DNA from: CAYLMG01 sp964464635
Lineage (GTDB): Bacteria > Planctomycetota > Phycisphaerae > Sedimentisphaerales > Anaerobacaceae
Direction of reading: 5' to 3'
Length of the DNA stretch: 23,974 nucleotides
NCBI GenBank assembly: GCA_964464635.1
Contig: CAYXGT010000043.1
Span: forward strand, 1 to 23,974
Within the stretch, counting starts at the first letter, position 1. Each line of letters opens with the position of its first letter. The notes beneath the pieces are model-generated. The model worked only from the letters and a program-made list of their open reading frames with translations, made no database searches and had not been told where the DNA came from. Both the position numbers and the translations under genes were made by a program. Shown here piece by piece: positions 6,426 through 13,094 of the stretch.

Positions 6426-7700
6426 TCAGCTTTTTCTGAGCCAGCGGAAGACTTCCCTTAATCGCGGCCTTTTACCGTACATCAGGATACCGGTATGAAA
6501 GACCTTTGCAGAAATCCAGATGACCACAATAACAGAAACGACCAACAAAGCCAAAGTCGCGAATATCTCTATTATCGGCACCTCAGCACTTGCCGCAAGA
6601 CGGAGTATCATTACCAGCGGAGTCATCGGCGGCACATACGATAAAGCCGTAGCGTAAGTTCCCTGGGGACTCTGGACAAGTTTAAACCAGGACATAAGCG
6701 GGACTATGTAGATAAGTGTTATTGGCCCCATAAGGTTCTGAGCATCCCTGAGTGTGTTGCAAACTGAACCTATTCCGGCCATTATCGAGCACAGCAAAAT
6801 AAAGCCGAGAATGAAATATACAACAAAATAAAAGAACAGCCAGCCGTTAACATCTATTGGGAATCCTTTCCACTGTGCGGCAGAATACGCAGCAAAGGCC
6901 CACAACGCAATTACTGTCAAGCCGATGCCGGTCAGGCCTAATATTTTTCCCGCCATCAGCTGGAAAGAATCTACGGCCGAAAGCAAAACCTCGATGACTC
7001 GAGATGATTTTTCCTCGATGACACTCGTGAGCATCTGCTGGCCGTTGGCAAAAATACCGATATACATAAGTAACATAAAGCCAAACGGCACTACCATCGA
7101 AGCAAAGCTTTCGACTTCACTTTTTACTTTTTCCTGTCCCTGTGCCTCGCCTATTTCTATCTGCTGTGTTGGGACACTTTGCAGCTCATCGATAAGCTCT
7201 TTGTCAAAGTTCCGGGTTTGATAGCGATGTTTTATTACAGCATCGCGGCATAATTTCTCAATAATCCAGAGCGAATCTACATTCGAGGCTTCTGTTTTGT
7301 AAGTATAGAGTGAAATTTTGCCGTCGCCGGTTACGATATTGGAATCAATTACGACATAGGAATCGATTTTTCCTTCTCTGAGCTTGTCTTTTTGGATTGC
7401 AGATTGTTTATCGAATGAGTTTGCATCGCCGGCAGCGTGCTGAACAATCATCTGCCTGCTGTCGGATTTTTTGTTATGAGCATCGAAAGATGCATCTATT
7501 TCATCTGCAAGGCGGCCTGTCAGGTCGGTGACGGCGATTTTGAGCGGCGGTCTCGCGCCGGGCTTTGTCTGGGCGATTTTGGCTGAAAAGAAAATAATCG
7601 CCACCATAATAAGCGGCGCCATAAAAACACTTATTATGAAGGTCTTACTCTTTACAGATTCAATGTATTCACGCCGGGCAACTTTGAGAATTTTACTCAT
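6426..7700 (-). CDS. ABC-2 type transporter permease (NatB-like)
   Basis: Membrane half of an ABC exporter, 424 residues. It begins with MSKILKVARREYIESVKSKTF, the usual cytoplasmic lead-in of NatB/ABC-2 permeases, followed by one span (about 21-42), a large extracytoplasmic domain (about 45-200) and five or six spans in the C-terminal half (for example MVVPFGFMLLMYIGIFANG and FFYFVVYFILGFILLCSIM). VIEEKSSRVIEVLLSAV is the conserved cytoplasmic coupling stretch of this family. The ATG overlaps the last 8 bases of the ATPase gene, so the two are made together. NatAB of Bacillus exports sodium, but members export varied substrates and nothing here fixes which. Confidence 0.9.
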   Translation of the reverse strand: MSKILKVARREYIESVKSKTFIISVFMAPLIMVAIIFFSAKIAQTKPGARPPLKIAVTDLTGRLADEIDASFDAHNKKSDSRQMIVQHAAGDANSFDKQSAIQKDKLREGKIDSYVVIDSNIVTGDGKISLYTYKTEASNVDSLWIIEKLCRDAVIKHRYQTRNFDKELIDELQSVPTQQIEIGEAQGQEKVKSEVESFASMVVPFGFMLLMYIGIFANGQQMLTSVIEEKSSRVIEVLLSAVDSFQLMAGKILGLTGIGLTVIALWAFAAYSAAQWKGFPIDVNGWLFFYFVVYFILGFILLCSIMAGIGSVCNTLRDAQNLMGPITLIYIVPLMSWFKLVQSPQGTYATALSYVPPMTPLVMILRLAASAEVPIIEIFATLALLVVSVIVVIWISAKVFHTGILMYGKRPRLREVFRWLRKS

Positions 7701-8595
7701 CCTGCTGTCCTACAAGCTTAATAAAGATTTCGTGCAGTGAAGGGGCCTTAACTTCAAAGGCAGTTACCTGCACACTGCCGACAAGCTCGGCGAGAAGCTT
7801 CTGGGGGTCGGCGTTATCTTTGAGCATAATGTCAAAACGTTCGTCCTGCCGCTTCACGGAAGAGACAATCGGTAAAGCTTCGATGAAACTTACGTCACCG
7901 GCAAGCTCGGCGGAAACGGCACCGGTTTTGTACCGGTCTTTTATTTGCCTGAGTTTTCCATCGATGACGATTTTGCCCTTATTTATCAAAAGGATATAAT
8001 CGCAGAGCTTCTCGGCTTCGTGCATTACGTGGGTTGAGAAAAGTATTGTTGCCCCCTTCTCGCGCATTTTCAGGATAATATTTTTGAGGATTTCCTGATT
8101 GACGGGGTCGAGGCCCGAAAAAGGCTCATCGAGTATGAGAAGGTCAGGCTGATTTATGGCAGCAACGGCGAACTGCAATTTTTGATGCATTCCTCTCGAA
8201 AGCTCTTCGACTTTTTTCTTTGCATAATCTGCCAGGTTGAGCTGCTCAAGCCAGTAAGGGATACGCTCAGCAAGGACGCTCGAGGATAAATTTTTAAGTG
8301 AGCCGAAGTAGGCAAGGACGCTGCGAACTGTCATTTTCCGGTAGAGGCCTCTTTCCTCCGGCATATAGCTGATTCGGCTTCGCATATTCTCGACGGAACC
8401 ATCGCCGAATATACTTACGCTGCCGCTGTCGGGCCTTATGATATTCATAATCATTCTGATTGTGGTGGTTTTGCCGGCACCATTCGGGCCTAAAAAGCCA
8501 TAAACGCTGCCGGCCGGCACCGTGACGGTTAAATCGTCAACAGCCTTGAAATGGTCGAATGATTTACTTATATTTTGCAGTAAAAGCGCATCCAT
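7693..8595 (-). CDS. ABC transporter ATP-binding protein (NatA-like)
   Basis: Cytoplasmic ATPase that would power the permease gene it overlaps. Starting at MDALLLQNISKSF it has 300 residues: Walker A GPNGAGKT (36-43), the signature stretch ELSRGMHQKLQFA (a variant of LSGGQ), Walker B LLILDEPFSGLDP and the switch histidine in FSTHVMHEAE. A C-terminal accessory domain (DUF4162-like, about 220-300) is typical of the NatA/CcmA-type exporter branch. I prefer the ATG at 8595 because the family starts there and because a perfect TATAAT at 8640-8645 would leave a 12-base leader for the upstream ATG at 8619; neither has a clear ribosome-binding site. Confidence 0.93.
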   Translation of the reverse strand: MDALLLQNISKSFDHFKAVDDLTVTVPAGSVYGFLGPNGAGKTTTIRMIMNIIRPDSGSVSIFGDGSVENMRSRISYMPEERGLYRKMTVRSVLAYFGSLKNLSSSVLAERIPYWLEQLNLADYAKKKVEELSRGMHQKLQFAVAAINQPDLLILDEPFSGLDPVNQEILKNIILKMREKGATILFSTHVMHEAEKLCDYILLINKGKIVIDGKLRQIKDRYKTGAVSAELAGDVSFIEALPIVSSVKRQDERFDIMLKDNADPQKLLAELVGSVQVTAFEVKAPSLHEIFIKLVGQQDE

Positions 8596-8639
8596 CAAAA
8601 TTTCGCTCACAAAAAACATATGTTTTCTTCGCCTGCCAT

Positions 8640-8645
8640 ATTATA
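8640..8645 (-). promoter_or_regulatory. -10 element for the ABC exporter operon
   Basis: The minus strand reads TATAAT exactly. The best -35 at 17-19 bases is poor (TACAAT or TTACAA). The site is placed well to transcribe the ATPase and permease genes. Confidence 0.35.
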
Positions 8646-8739
8646 GACGCGCAAAATTAAAAATTGTAACAGTAATTTTTTTATTTTTTTAAACTCTGAC
8701 AAAAAGAAGTTTAGCTGCAGAGGAAAGATATAAAAAATT

Positions 8740-8810
8740 TTAAGCCACAGAGAACACCCGCCATTTGGCGAGGTCTCGCCTTCGGCGGACAGAGGCCACA
8801 GGGGAAAAAA
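8740..8810. repeat. Dispersed CACAGAGAACAC...CAGAGG repeat with a nested palindrome
   Basis: A degenerate TTAAGCCACAGAGAACAC / AGAGGCCACAGGGG sequence, a type of short dispersed repeat common between genes in several bacterial phyla, is interrupted at 8758-8788 by a 31-base palindromic block. The block starts CCGCC and ends GGCGG, with GGCGAG-GT-CTCGCC inside. The dinucleotide AC flanks both sides of the block. Removing the block and one AC restores GAACACAGAGG. Confidence 0.55.
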
Positions 8811-8817
8811 CAGTTTT

Positions 8818-8840
8818 AAAAAATCTGTGTTAATCAGATT
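8818..8840 (-). terminator. Candidate terminator downstream of the DUF763 gene
   Basis: On the minus strand AATCTG (8840-8835), a 7-base loop and CAGATT (8827-8822) form a hairpin running into TTTT (8821-8818), 57 bases past the DUF763 stop codon. The stem is short and AT-rich, and the sequence also resembles the dispersed CTGTGTTAATC repeats often found next to the CACAGAG element, so it may simply be repeat sequence. Confidence 0.3.
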
Positions 8841-8896
8841 GGCATATTATTCATTATGTCAGACGCTCTTAGATTAAACGATTTTAATTAACAGGT

Positions 8897-10051
8897 TTAA
8901 GCTTTTTTTACGAGCCTTTTGATAGCCTTATCTTTTTCACAGTCTCCGATTCGAGACTTTCTGACGGCCTGGGCCAATATGGAGATAGTTTTGTCATAAG
9001 TCTTCCTGTCAACCCAATAGGGTGTGCCGTCTTTGCCGCCGTGAGCAAATGAATAACGGGCGGGGTCTTTGTACGAAGGAACAGCGCCGTAAATCACCTC
9101 ACCGACGAGGGCCAGCGCCCTTACAGTTTTTGCACCGACACCTCTTGTGGCAAGCAGCTTTTCATAATTAACGGGTTTCAAATCACAGAGTAAGTGAAGG
9201 ATTTTTTCAAGGTATCTGCTGCGTGAAAAATCCTCATAGATTACAGGATGGGTCTTGAATTCGATATCTTCGAGCTTGAGAAAAGTCATCTGATGGCCCT
9301 TGTATTTTAAGCTGACCATCTTGCTGTAGCGCGAGTAGTGCTTTCGCAGGATTTCGATGTCCTTTATCAGTGAATTGTATCCGCCGGATACGAACTCGAC
9401 ACTTAAGTCCCTTGTTTTGGTGCTTTCTCTGGCGGTCAGATTCAGGGTCGGCAGCTTATGGGCCTGGGTGACAATACCGGTATGCGGCTCACAGACAAGG
9501 TCATTAACATTTTCACTGAACCAATGGTATCGCCTTGCTGATGAGTTTGCTGTATTCATACCCTGCTGAACCACCGCCCAGCTTCCTTTTCTCGAAAAGA
9601 AGAAGCAGTGATGATAAATCTCAAAGCCATCCTGTACGAGTGAGCTGTCAACCTTGGCGCTCATTCGAGAGTTATATACGAGATTATTTGCGGAATTGTC
9701 CGGCAGGCTGAGCTTATCTGCCCACTGCTCTATCTGCTGCGGCGTTTTCAGTGACGTCTTGCCTTTACCGCCGCAAATGAAAATTCCGAACTGTTTTTCC
9801 CTGCCTCGAATCGCCTCTTTCAGGGCTGCGGTCAATATTGTTGTCAGGCCGGAGGCATTCCAGTCGAAGGCCAATACTGTTCCGAGTGATTGAAACCAGA
9901 CGGGGTCGGCAATTCTTTTGATAAATTCGTCCGGGCCGAACTCAGCTATAAGCACGTCTGTCATTTGTCGGCCGAGCCTGACCATCCTTTGAAAAAGCCA
10001 TCTCGGACAGGTGCCCGTATCGAGAGTAAATGTGGCAATCGACCTTTGCAT
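8897..10051 (-). CDS. DUF763 family protein with C-terminal helix-hairpin-helix
   Basis: Recognised as DUF763, a family of unknown function shared by archaea and some bacteria. The 384-residue protein has the characteristic start MQRSIATFTL followed by CPRWLFQRMVRLGRQM, FGPDEFIKRIADPVWFQSLG, FDWNASGLTT, a FICGGKGKTSLKTP stretch, and SRMSAKVDSSLVQDGFEIYHH. The middle has WAVVQQGMN and ARRYHWFSENV. Residues about 298-322 (KLLATRGVGAKTVRALALVG) read as a helix-hairpin-helix with the GVG turn seen in DNA glycosylases and other DNA-binding proteins, followed by a conserved DPARYSFAHGGKDGTPYWVD. A nucleic-acid role is therefore inferred, not known. It lies 81 bases after purE on the same strand, so it may share that transcript. 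Confidence 0.9.
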   Translation of the reverse strand: MQRSIATFTLDTGTCPRWLFQRMVRLGRQMTDVLIAEFGPDEFIKRIADPVWFQSLGTVLAFDWNASGLTTILTAALKEAIRGREKQFGIFICGGKGKTSLKTPQQIEQWADKLSLPDNSANNLVYNSRMSAKVDSSLVQDGFEIYHHCFFFSRKGSWAVVQQGMNTANSSARRYHWFSENVNDLVCEPHTGIVTQAHKLPTLNLTARESTKTRDLSVEFVSGGYNSLIKDIEILRKHYSRYSKMVSLKYKGHQMTFLKLEDIEFKTHPVIYEDFSRSRYLEKILHLLCDLKPVNYEKLLATRGVGAKTVRALALVGEVIYGAVPSYKDPARYSFAHGGKDGTPYWVDRKTYDKTISILAQAVRKSRIGDCEKDKAIKRLVKKA

Positions 10052-10132
10052 AGACTTAGAGTTTACCTTTTAATGCCAATAGAGTCAATTGCACCGTAAC
10101 CGGTTATTACGATTAAGATTTTACCAAAGCCG

Positions 10133-10642
10133 TTACTCGTTTTTGAGCTTTGAGTCTTTTTCAATCACCTTTTTCCCCTGCAGCTTTTTGAAATCCGCCA
10201 ATTTTCGGGCAAGATTGTCATCCGACAATGCGAGGATTTGGACGGCGAGGATTGCAGCGTTTTTAGCGCCGGCCTTTCCGACGGCTACGGTGGCAACCGG
10301 TACACCGGGCGGCATCTGTACAGTGCTAAGAAAGGCATCGATTCCCTGCAGGCCTGAGGCTGAAATCAGAGGTACGCCGATGACGGGCAGCGTGGTTTTG
10401 GCAGCCAGTGCACCTGCGAGGTGGGCGGCCATACCTGCAGCGGCGATTATGACTTTTATGCCGTTATTTGCCGCGTTTTGTGCAAATTCTGCGGCTATCT
10501 GGGGCGTTCTGTGTGCTGAAATTATACGAACCGTCGGTTCCAGGCCGAAATCAGCGAGCTGGTCGATGCAGCTCTGCATTACGTCCATATCGCTGTCGGA
10601 ACCCATTACAACGGCAACTTTATTTTGCTTATGCTCAGCCAT
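10133..10642 (-). CDS. purE: N5-carboxyaminoimidazole ribonucleotide mutase
   Basis: Converts N5-CAIR to CAIR in purine synthesis, in the cytoplasm. The 169-residue protein has the PurE signatures VVMGSDSDMDVM (11-22), ISAHRTP (41-47, with the catalytic His44) and AAAGMAAHLAGALAAKTTLPVIGVP, followed by MPPGVPVATVAVGKAGAKNAA. Length and motifs fit class I PurE, which needs PurK to supply N5-CAIR; purK is not in the window. The last 15-20 residues are a charged tail. The ATG has only a weak GCGAGA upstream. It is divergent from the Memo-family gene and 81 bases upstream of DUF763. Confidence 0.95.
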   Translation of the reverse strand: MAEHKQNKVAVVMGSDSDMDVMQSCIDQLADFGLEPTVRIISAHRTPQIAAEFAQNAANNGIKVIIAAAGMAAHLAGALAAKTTLPVIGVPLISASGLQGIDAFLSTVQMPPGVPVATVAVGKAGAKNAAILAVQILALSDDNLARKLADFKKLQGKKVIEKDSKLKNE

Positions 10643-10735
10643 TTTTTTCTCGCTTTACAGAATACAATTTAATAAAATTCTTAAGACATATATTATAACG
10701 GTTCGGCGGACATCTGCAAGAAAGAGGTGCCTGAA

Positions 10736-11611
10736 ATGCAATGCAGAAAGCCTATTGTTGCAGGTCAGTTTTATCCGGCTCAAAATGACGCCTGTATCGA
10801 TGAAATTAACCAGTATCTCAATGAGAGGACATCGAGCGAGACTTTACCTGAAAGAATAGCAGCCGGCATTGTCCCACACGCGGGGTGGTTTTTCAGCGGC
10901 AGCCTGGCAGCGCTGGTTTTTTCCGCGATAAAACTGCAAAACGACAAGGTCCACACATTCGTGATATTCGGAGCCGCTCACAGCTTCTTCGGGAACAAAC
11001 CTGCAGTTTACGACAAGGGGTGCTGGCTGACACCCGTCGGTGAAATATTTATCGATGAGCAGCTTGCGGACTCTATAATTGACAGCGGTATGGCTGTGAG
11101 CGGCCCTGAAGCACATCGGGGCGAGCACAGTATCGAGGTGCAGGTGCCGTTCATACAGTACTTATTCGCCGGCGCAAAGATAGTTCCCATAATTGTTCCT
11201 CCGGGCAGTAAGGCGGTAGCGCTGGGCGAAGCCGTGGGTGAAATTATCAGCAAAGATACTGAAAGGGTAATTGTCTGCATCGGCTCAACCGATTTAACCC
11301 ATTACGGGCCTCGTTACGGCTTTACGCCTATGGGAGTCGGCGACAATGCCATCGAATGGGCAAGCCAGGTTAATGACAGGCAGTTCGTCGATTTGGCATT
11401 GAAGCTCGAGCCGCAGGCGATGCTGACCAGTGCTGCGGAGAACGGCAACGCGTGCGGGCCGGGAGCGGCGGCAGCGGCTGTGGCTGCTGCAAAGAAGCTC
11501 GGCAGAAAAAAAGGTGTGTTGCTCGCACAGACGAACAGCAGAGACGTTATGCTTGAAAAGATGAATACGTCGAGCGCCGAAAGCGTAGGCTACGCAGCGA
11601 TTGTATTCTGA
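10736..11611 (+). CDS. amrB: Memo-family protein (AmmeMemoRadiSam system protein B)
   Basis: A 291-residue member of the MEMO1 family, related in fold to extradiol dioxygenases. Its bacterial function is unknown. Visible are RKPIVAGQFYP near the start, GIVPHAGWFFSGSLAA with His48, FGAAHSFFG with His82, RGEHSIEVQVPFIQ (about 128-141), IGSTDLTHYGPRYGF and a late Cys in GNACGPGAAAA, matching the metal-site residues of human MEMO1 in kind and order. The ATG at 10736 is chosen because AAGAGG (10722-10727) lies 8 bases upstream; a GTG at 10727 would overlap that site. The usual partners, an AMMECR1-domain protein and a radical SAM protein, are not nearby, although many genomes fuse or cluster them. 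Confidence 0.9.
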   Translation: MQCRKPIVAGQFYPAQNDACIDEINQYLNERTSSETLPERIAAGIVPHAGWFFSGSLAALVFSAIKLQNDKVHTFVIFGAAHSFFGNKPAVYDKGCWLTPVGEIFIDEQLADSIIDSGMAVSGPEAHRGEHSIEVQVPFIQYLFAGAKIVPIIVPPGSKAVALGEAVGEIISKDTERVIVCIGSTDLTHYGPRYGFTPMGVGDNAIEWASQVNDRQFVDLALKLEPQAMLTSAAENGNACGPGAAAAAVAAAKKLGRKKGVLLAQTNSRDVMLEKMNTSSAESVGYAAIVF

Positions 11612-11649
11612 GATTTGTGTTGTGAATATGGTTAAGCTGGTCTTTACAC

Positions 11650-11677
11650 GATACTCAATACTCGCAACGCATCACGA
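11650..11677. repeat. Degenerate 7-bp tandem repeat between genes
   Basis: GATACTC, AATACTC, GCAACGC and ATCACGA follow one another at 7-base spacing, just before the tRNA gene. The first two units resemble the GATGCTC units inside murD (1852-1879), which suggests a decayed member of the same repeat type. The last two units are only weakly similar. Confidence 0.35.
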
Positions 11678-11682
11678 ATAGA

Positions 11683-11754
11683 AGCCAACGGTCGGATTCG
11701 AACCGACAACCCCTGGTTTACAAAACCAGAGCTCTACCATTGAGCTACGTTGGC
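11683..11754 (-). tRNA. tRNA-Thr (anticodon TGT)
   Basis: A full cloverleaf is read on the minus strand. Acceptor stem GCCAACG pairs with CGTTGGC, discriminator T. The D arm is GCTC-AATGGTA-GAGC, the anticodon arm CTGGT-TTTGTAA-ACCAG (anticodon TGT, reading ACA), the variable loop GGGTT and the T arm GTCGG-TTCGAAT-CCGAC. All stems are perfect and the total is 72 bases. The 3' CCA is not encoded. It lies convergent to the Memo-family gene. No integrase sits against it, so it is not evidently an attachment site. Confidence 0.96.
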
Positions 11755-11854
11755 AGACAGAAAAATAATAGTAAAATTCCTCGCGTTAGTCAACATCACT
11801 ATCAGACAGGCTTCTATTTTACCATACCGGTTCGTAAATTCGAATCCGTAAGAT

Positions 11855-11882
11855 ACTGCAGATATAAGGGTATATCTGCAGT
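11855..11882. promoter_or_regulatory. Perfect 12-bp inverted repeat before the GH130 promoter
   Basis: ACTGCAGATATA (11855-11866), AGGG, TATATCTGCAGT (11871-11882): both arms match at all 12 positions. It ends 11 bases before the proposed -35 of the GH130 gene and is not followed by a T run on the plus strand, so an operator is likelier than a terminator. The symmetry is seen, the function is inferred. Confidence 0.5.
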
Positions 11883-11893
11883 GAAACTTGTTC

Positions 11894-11922
11894 TTGCGAG
11901 ATTGGCTGCGGACGGATATATT
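11894..11922 (+). promoter_or_regulatory. Promoter of the GH130 gene
   Basis: TTGCGA (11894-11899, 4 of 6), a 17-base spacer and TATATT (11917-11922, 5 of 6). Transcription would begin near 11929, giving about 50 bases of leader before the GTG at 11981 and leaving the open frame upstream untranslated. Confidence 0.45.
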
Positions 11923-11980
11923 ACACACGCCTGAATCCTTAAACGTCAATAAACCGATTCTGTGTAAAAGGAGTTTGTCA

Positions 11981-13027
11981 GTGCAGGTATGGCGTTACGA
12001 AAATAATCCTGTCATAAGCCCGGAAGATATCGAGCCTTCGAGAGAAGATTTCGAGGTTATAGGTGTATTCAACCCGGCGGTTACCCGATGCGGGGATGAA
12101 ATACTACTATTGGCGAGAGTAGCGGAGCGGCCGGTCAGCACCGAGGCAAATATTGTTCTGGTGCCGTATTATGATGTCAAAAAAAGAGATGTTGATGTGA
12201 TTAAATTCCGCAAAGATGATGCGAGCATTGATTTTTCCGACCCGCGATTGGTAAAAACGGCTGAAGGAACATATCTGACATCGCTTTCGCATTTGAGGGT
12301 CGCGAAAAGCAAAGATGGAAAAAAATTCGAAATTTGCAATAAACCTTCAATTTCCCCGACTAACGAGTACGAGAGCTTCGGTCTCGAAGATGCCAGAATA
12401 ACAGCGATTGACGGAAAGTTCTATATAACGTACGTGGCTGTGAGCAGGTATGGTGTGACAACCGCTCTTGCATCTACCGAAGATTTCAGGGACTTTAAGC
12501 GTCACGGAATAATATTTTGCCCGGAAAATAAGGACGTGGCTATTTTTCCTGAGAAGATAAACGGAAATTTCTATGCACTGCATCGGCCGGCTTCGCCGTT
12601 ATTCGGGAAAAATGAGATGTGGATTGCCGAGTCGCCCGATTTATTTGGCTGGGGTAATCATCGCTACCTGATGGGCCCTGTGCAGGATAGCTGGGATGAA
12701 TCGAAAATCGGTACCGGTGCCGTCCCTTTCCGAACTGATGCAGGATGGCTCGAAATATATCACGGAGCGGACCGGAACAACCGCTATTGTCTCGGCGCGT
12801 TGCTTCTTGACGGCGGGCAACCGTGGAAAATTTTAGCGAGAAGTGAAAGGCCGCTTTTTGAGCCGGAGGCTGACTATGAGAGAGCTGGATTCTTCGGAGA
12901 TGTCGTTTTCTGCTGCGGCTTGTTTCTTGAGGCCGGCAAACTGAATATATACTACGGTGCAGCAGATACTTCCATTTGCTATGCACAAGTATCTCTTGAG
13001 GATGTATTTAAGAATTTAAACTTATAA
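11981..13027 (+). CDS. GH130 family glycoside phosphorylase/hydrolase
   Basis: A 348-residue five-bladed beta-propeller enzyme of glycoside hydrolase family 130. Most known members phosphorolyse beta-mannosides such as mannosyl-glucose, mannosyl-GlcNAc or mannan oligosaccharides; some hydrolyse them. Seen are NPVISPEDI near the start, GVFNPAVTRCGDEILLLARV, the family signature around SFGLEDARITAIDGKFYITYVAVS with the catalytic-type Asp, VAIFPEKINGNFYALHRP, IGTGAVPFRTDAGWLEIYHG and a final LNIYYGAADTSICYA. The start is a GTG at 11981 with AGGAG (11969-11973) 7 bases upstream; the frame remains open upstream to 11888 but that part lacks family similarity and overlaps the promoter. No signal peptide, so cytoplasmic. 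The exact mannoside cannot be told. The membrane sulfatase-fold gene follows after 67 bases. Confidence 0.9.
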   Translation: MQVWRYENNPVISPEDIEPSREDFEVIGVFNPAVTRCGDEILLLARVAERPVSTEANIVLVPYYDVKKRDVDVIKFRKDDASIDFSDPRLVKTAEGTYLTSLSHLRVAKSKDGKKFEICNKPSISPTNEYESFGLEDARITAIDGKFYITYVAVSRYGVTTALASTEDFRDFKRHGIIFCPENKDVAIFPEKINGNFYALHRPASPLFGKNEMWIAESPDLFGWGNHRYLMGPVQDSWDESKIGTGAVPFRTDAGWLEIYHGADRNNRYCLGALLLDGGQPWKILARSERPLFEPEADYERAGFFGDVVFCCGLFLEAGKLNIYYGAADTSICYAQVSLEDVFKNLNL

Positions 13028-13094
13028 TTTGTTACGCCGTTGTTTCAGAAACCCTGCTTGTTATTTCAGGGCAATTTTTATATTGTGGTGAGCA

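Noticed and set aside
10089..10859. A 256-residue plus-strand open frame across purE and the start of the Memo gene
   Set aside because: It lies antisense to purE and overlaps the Memo gene; the Cys/Ala/Ser-rich translation matches no family and is a mirror of the purE codons.
11828..11848. Inverted, interrupted T-arm-like sequence (CGGTTCG...TTCGAATCCG) near the tRNA gene
   Set aside because: TTCGAA is self-complementary and the match is too short to call a tRNA remnant or attachment site.
11888..11980. Longer GH130 N-terminus
   Set aside because: The first 31 codons overlap the proposed promoter, lack family similarity, and the GTG at 11981 has AGGAG 7 bases upstream.
13041..13074. Terminator between GH130 and the sulfatase-fold gene (CCCTG...CAGGG then T-rich)
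   Set aside because: The stem has only 5 pairs with a 10-base loop and a broken T run, and the two genes look co-transcribed.
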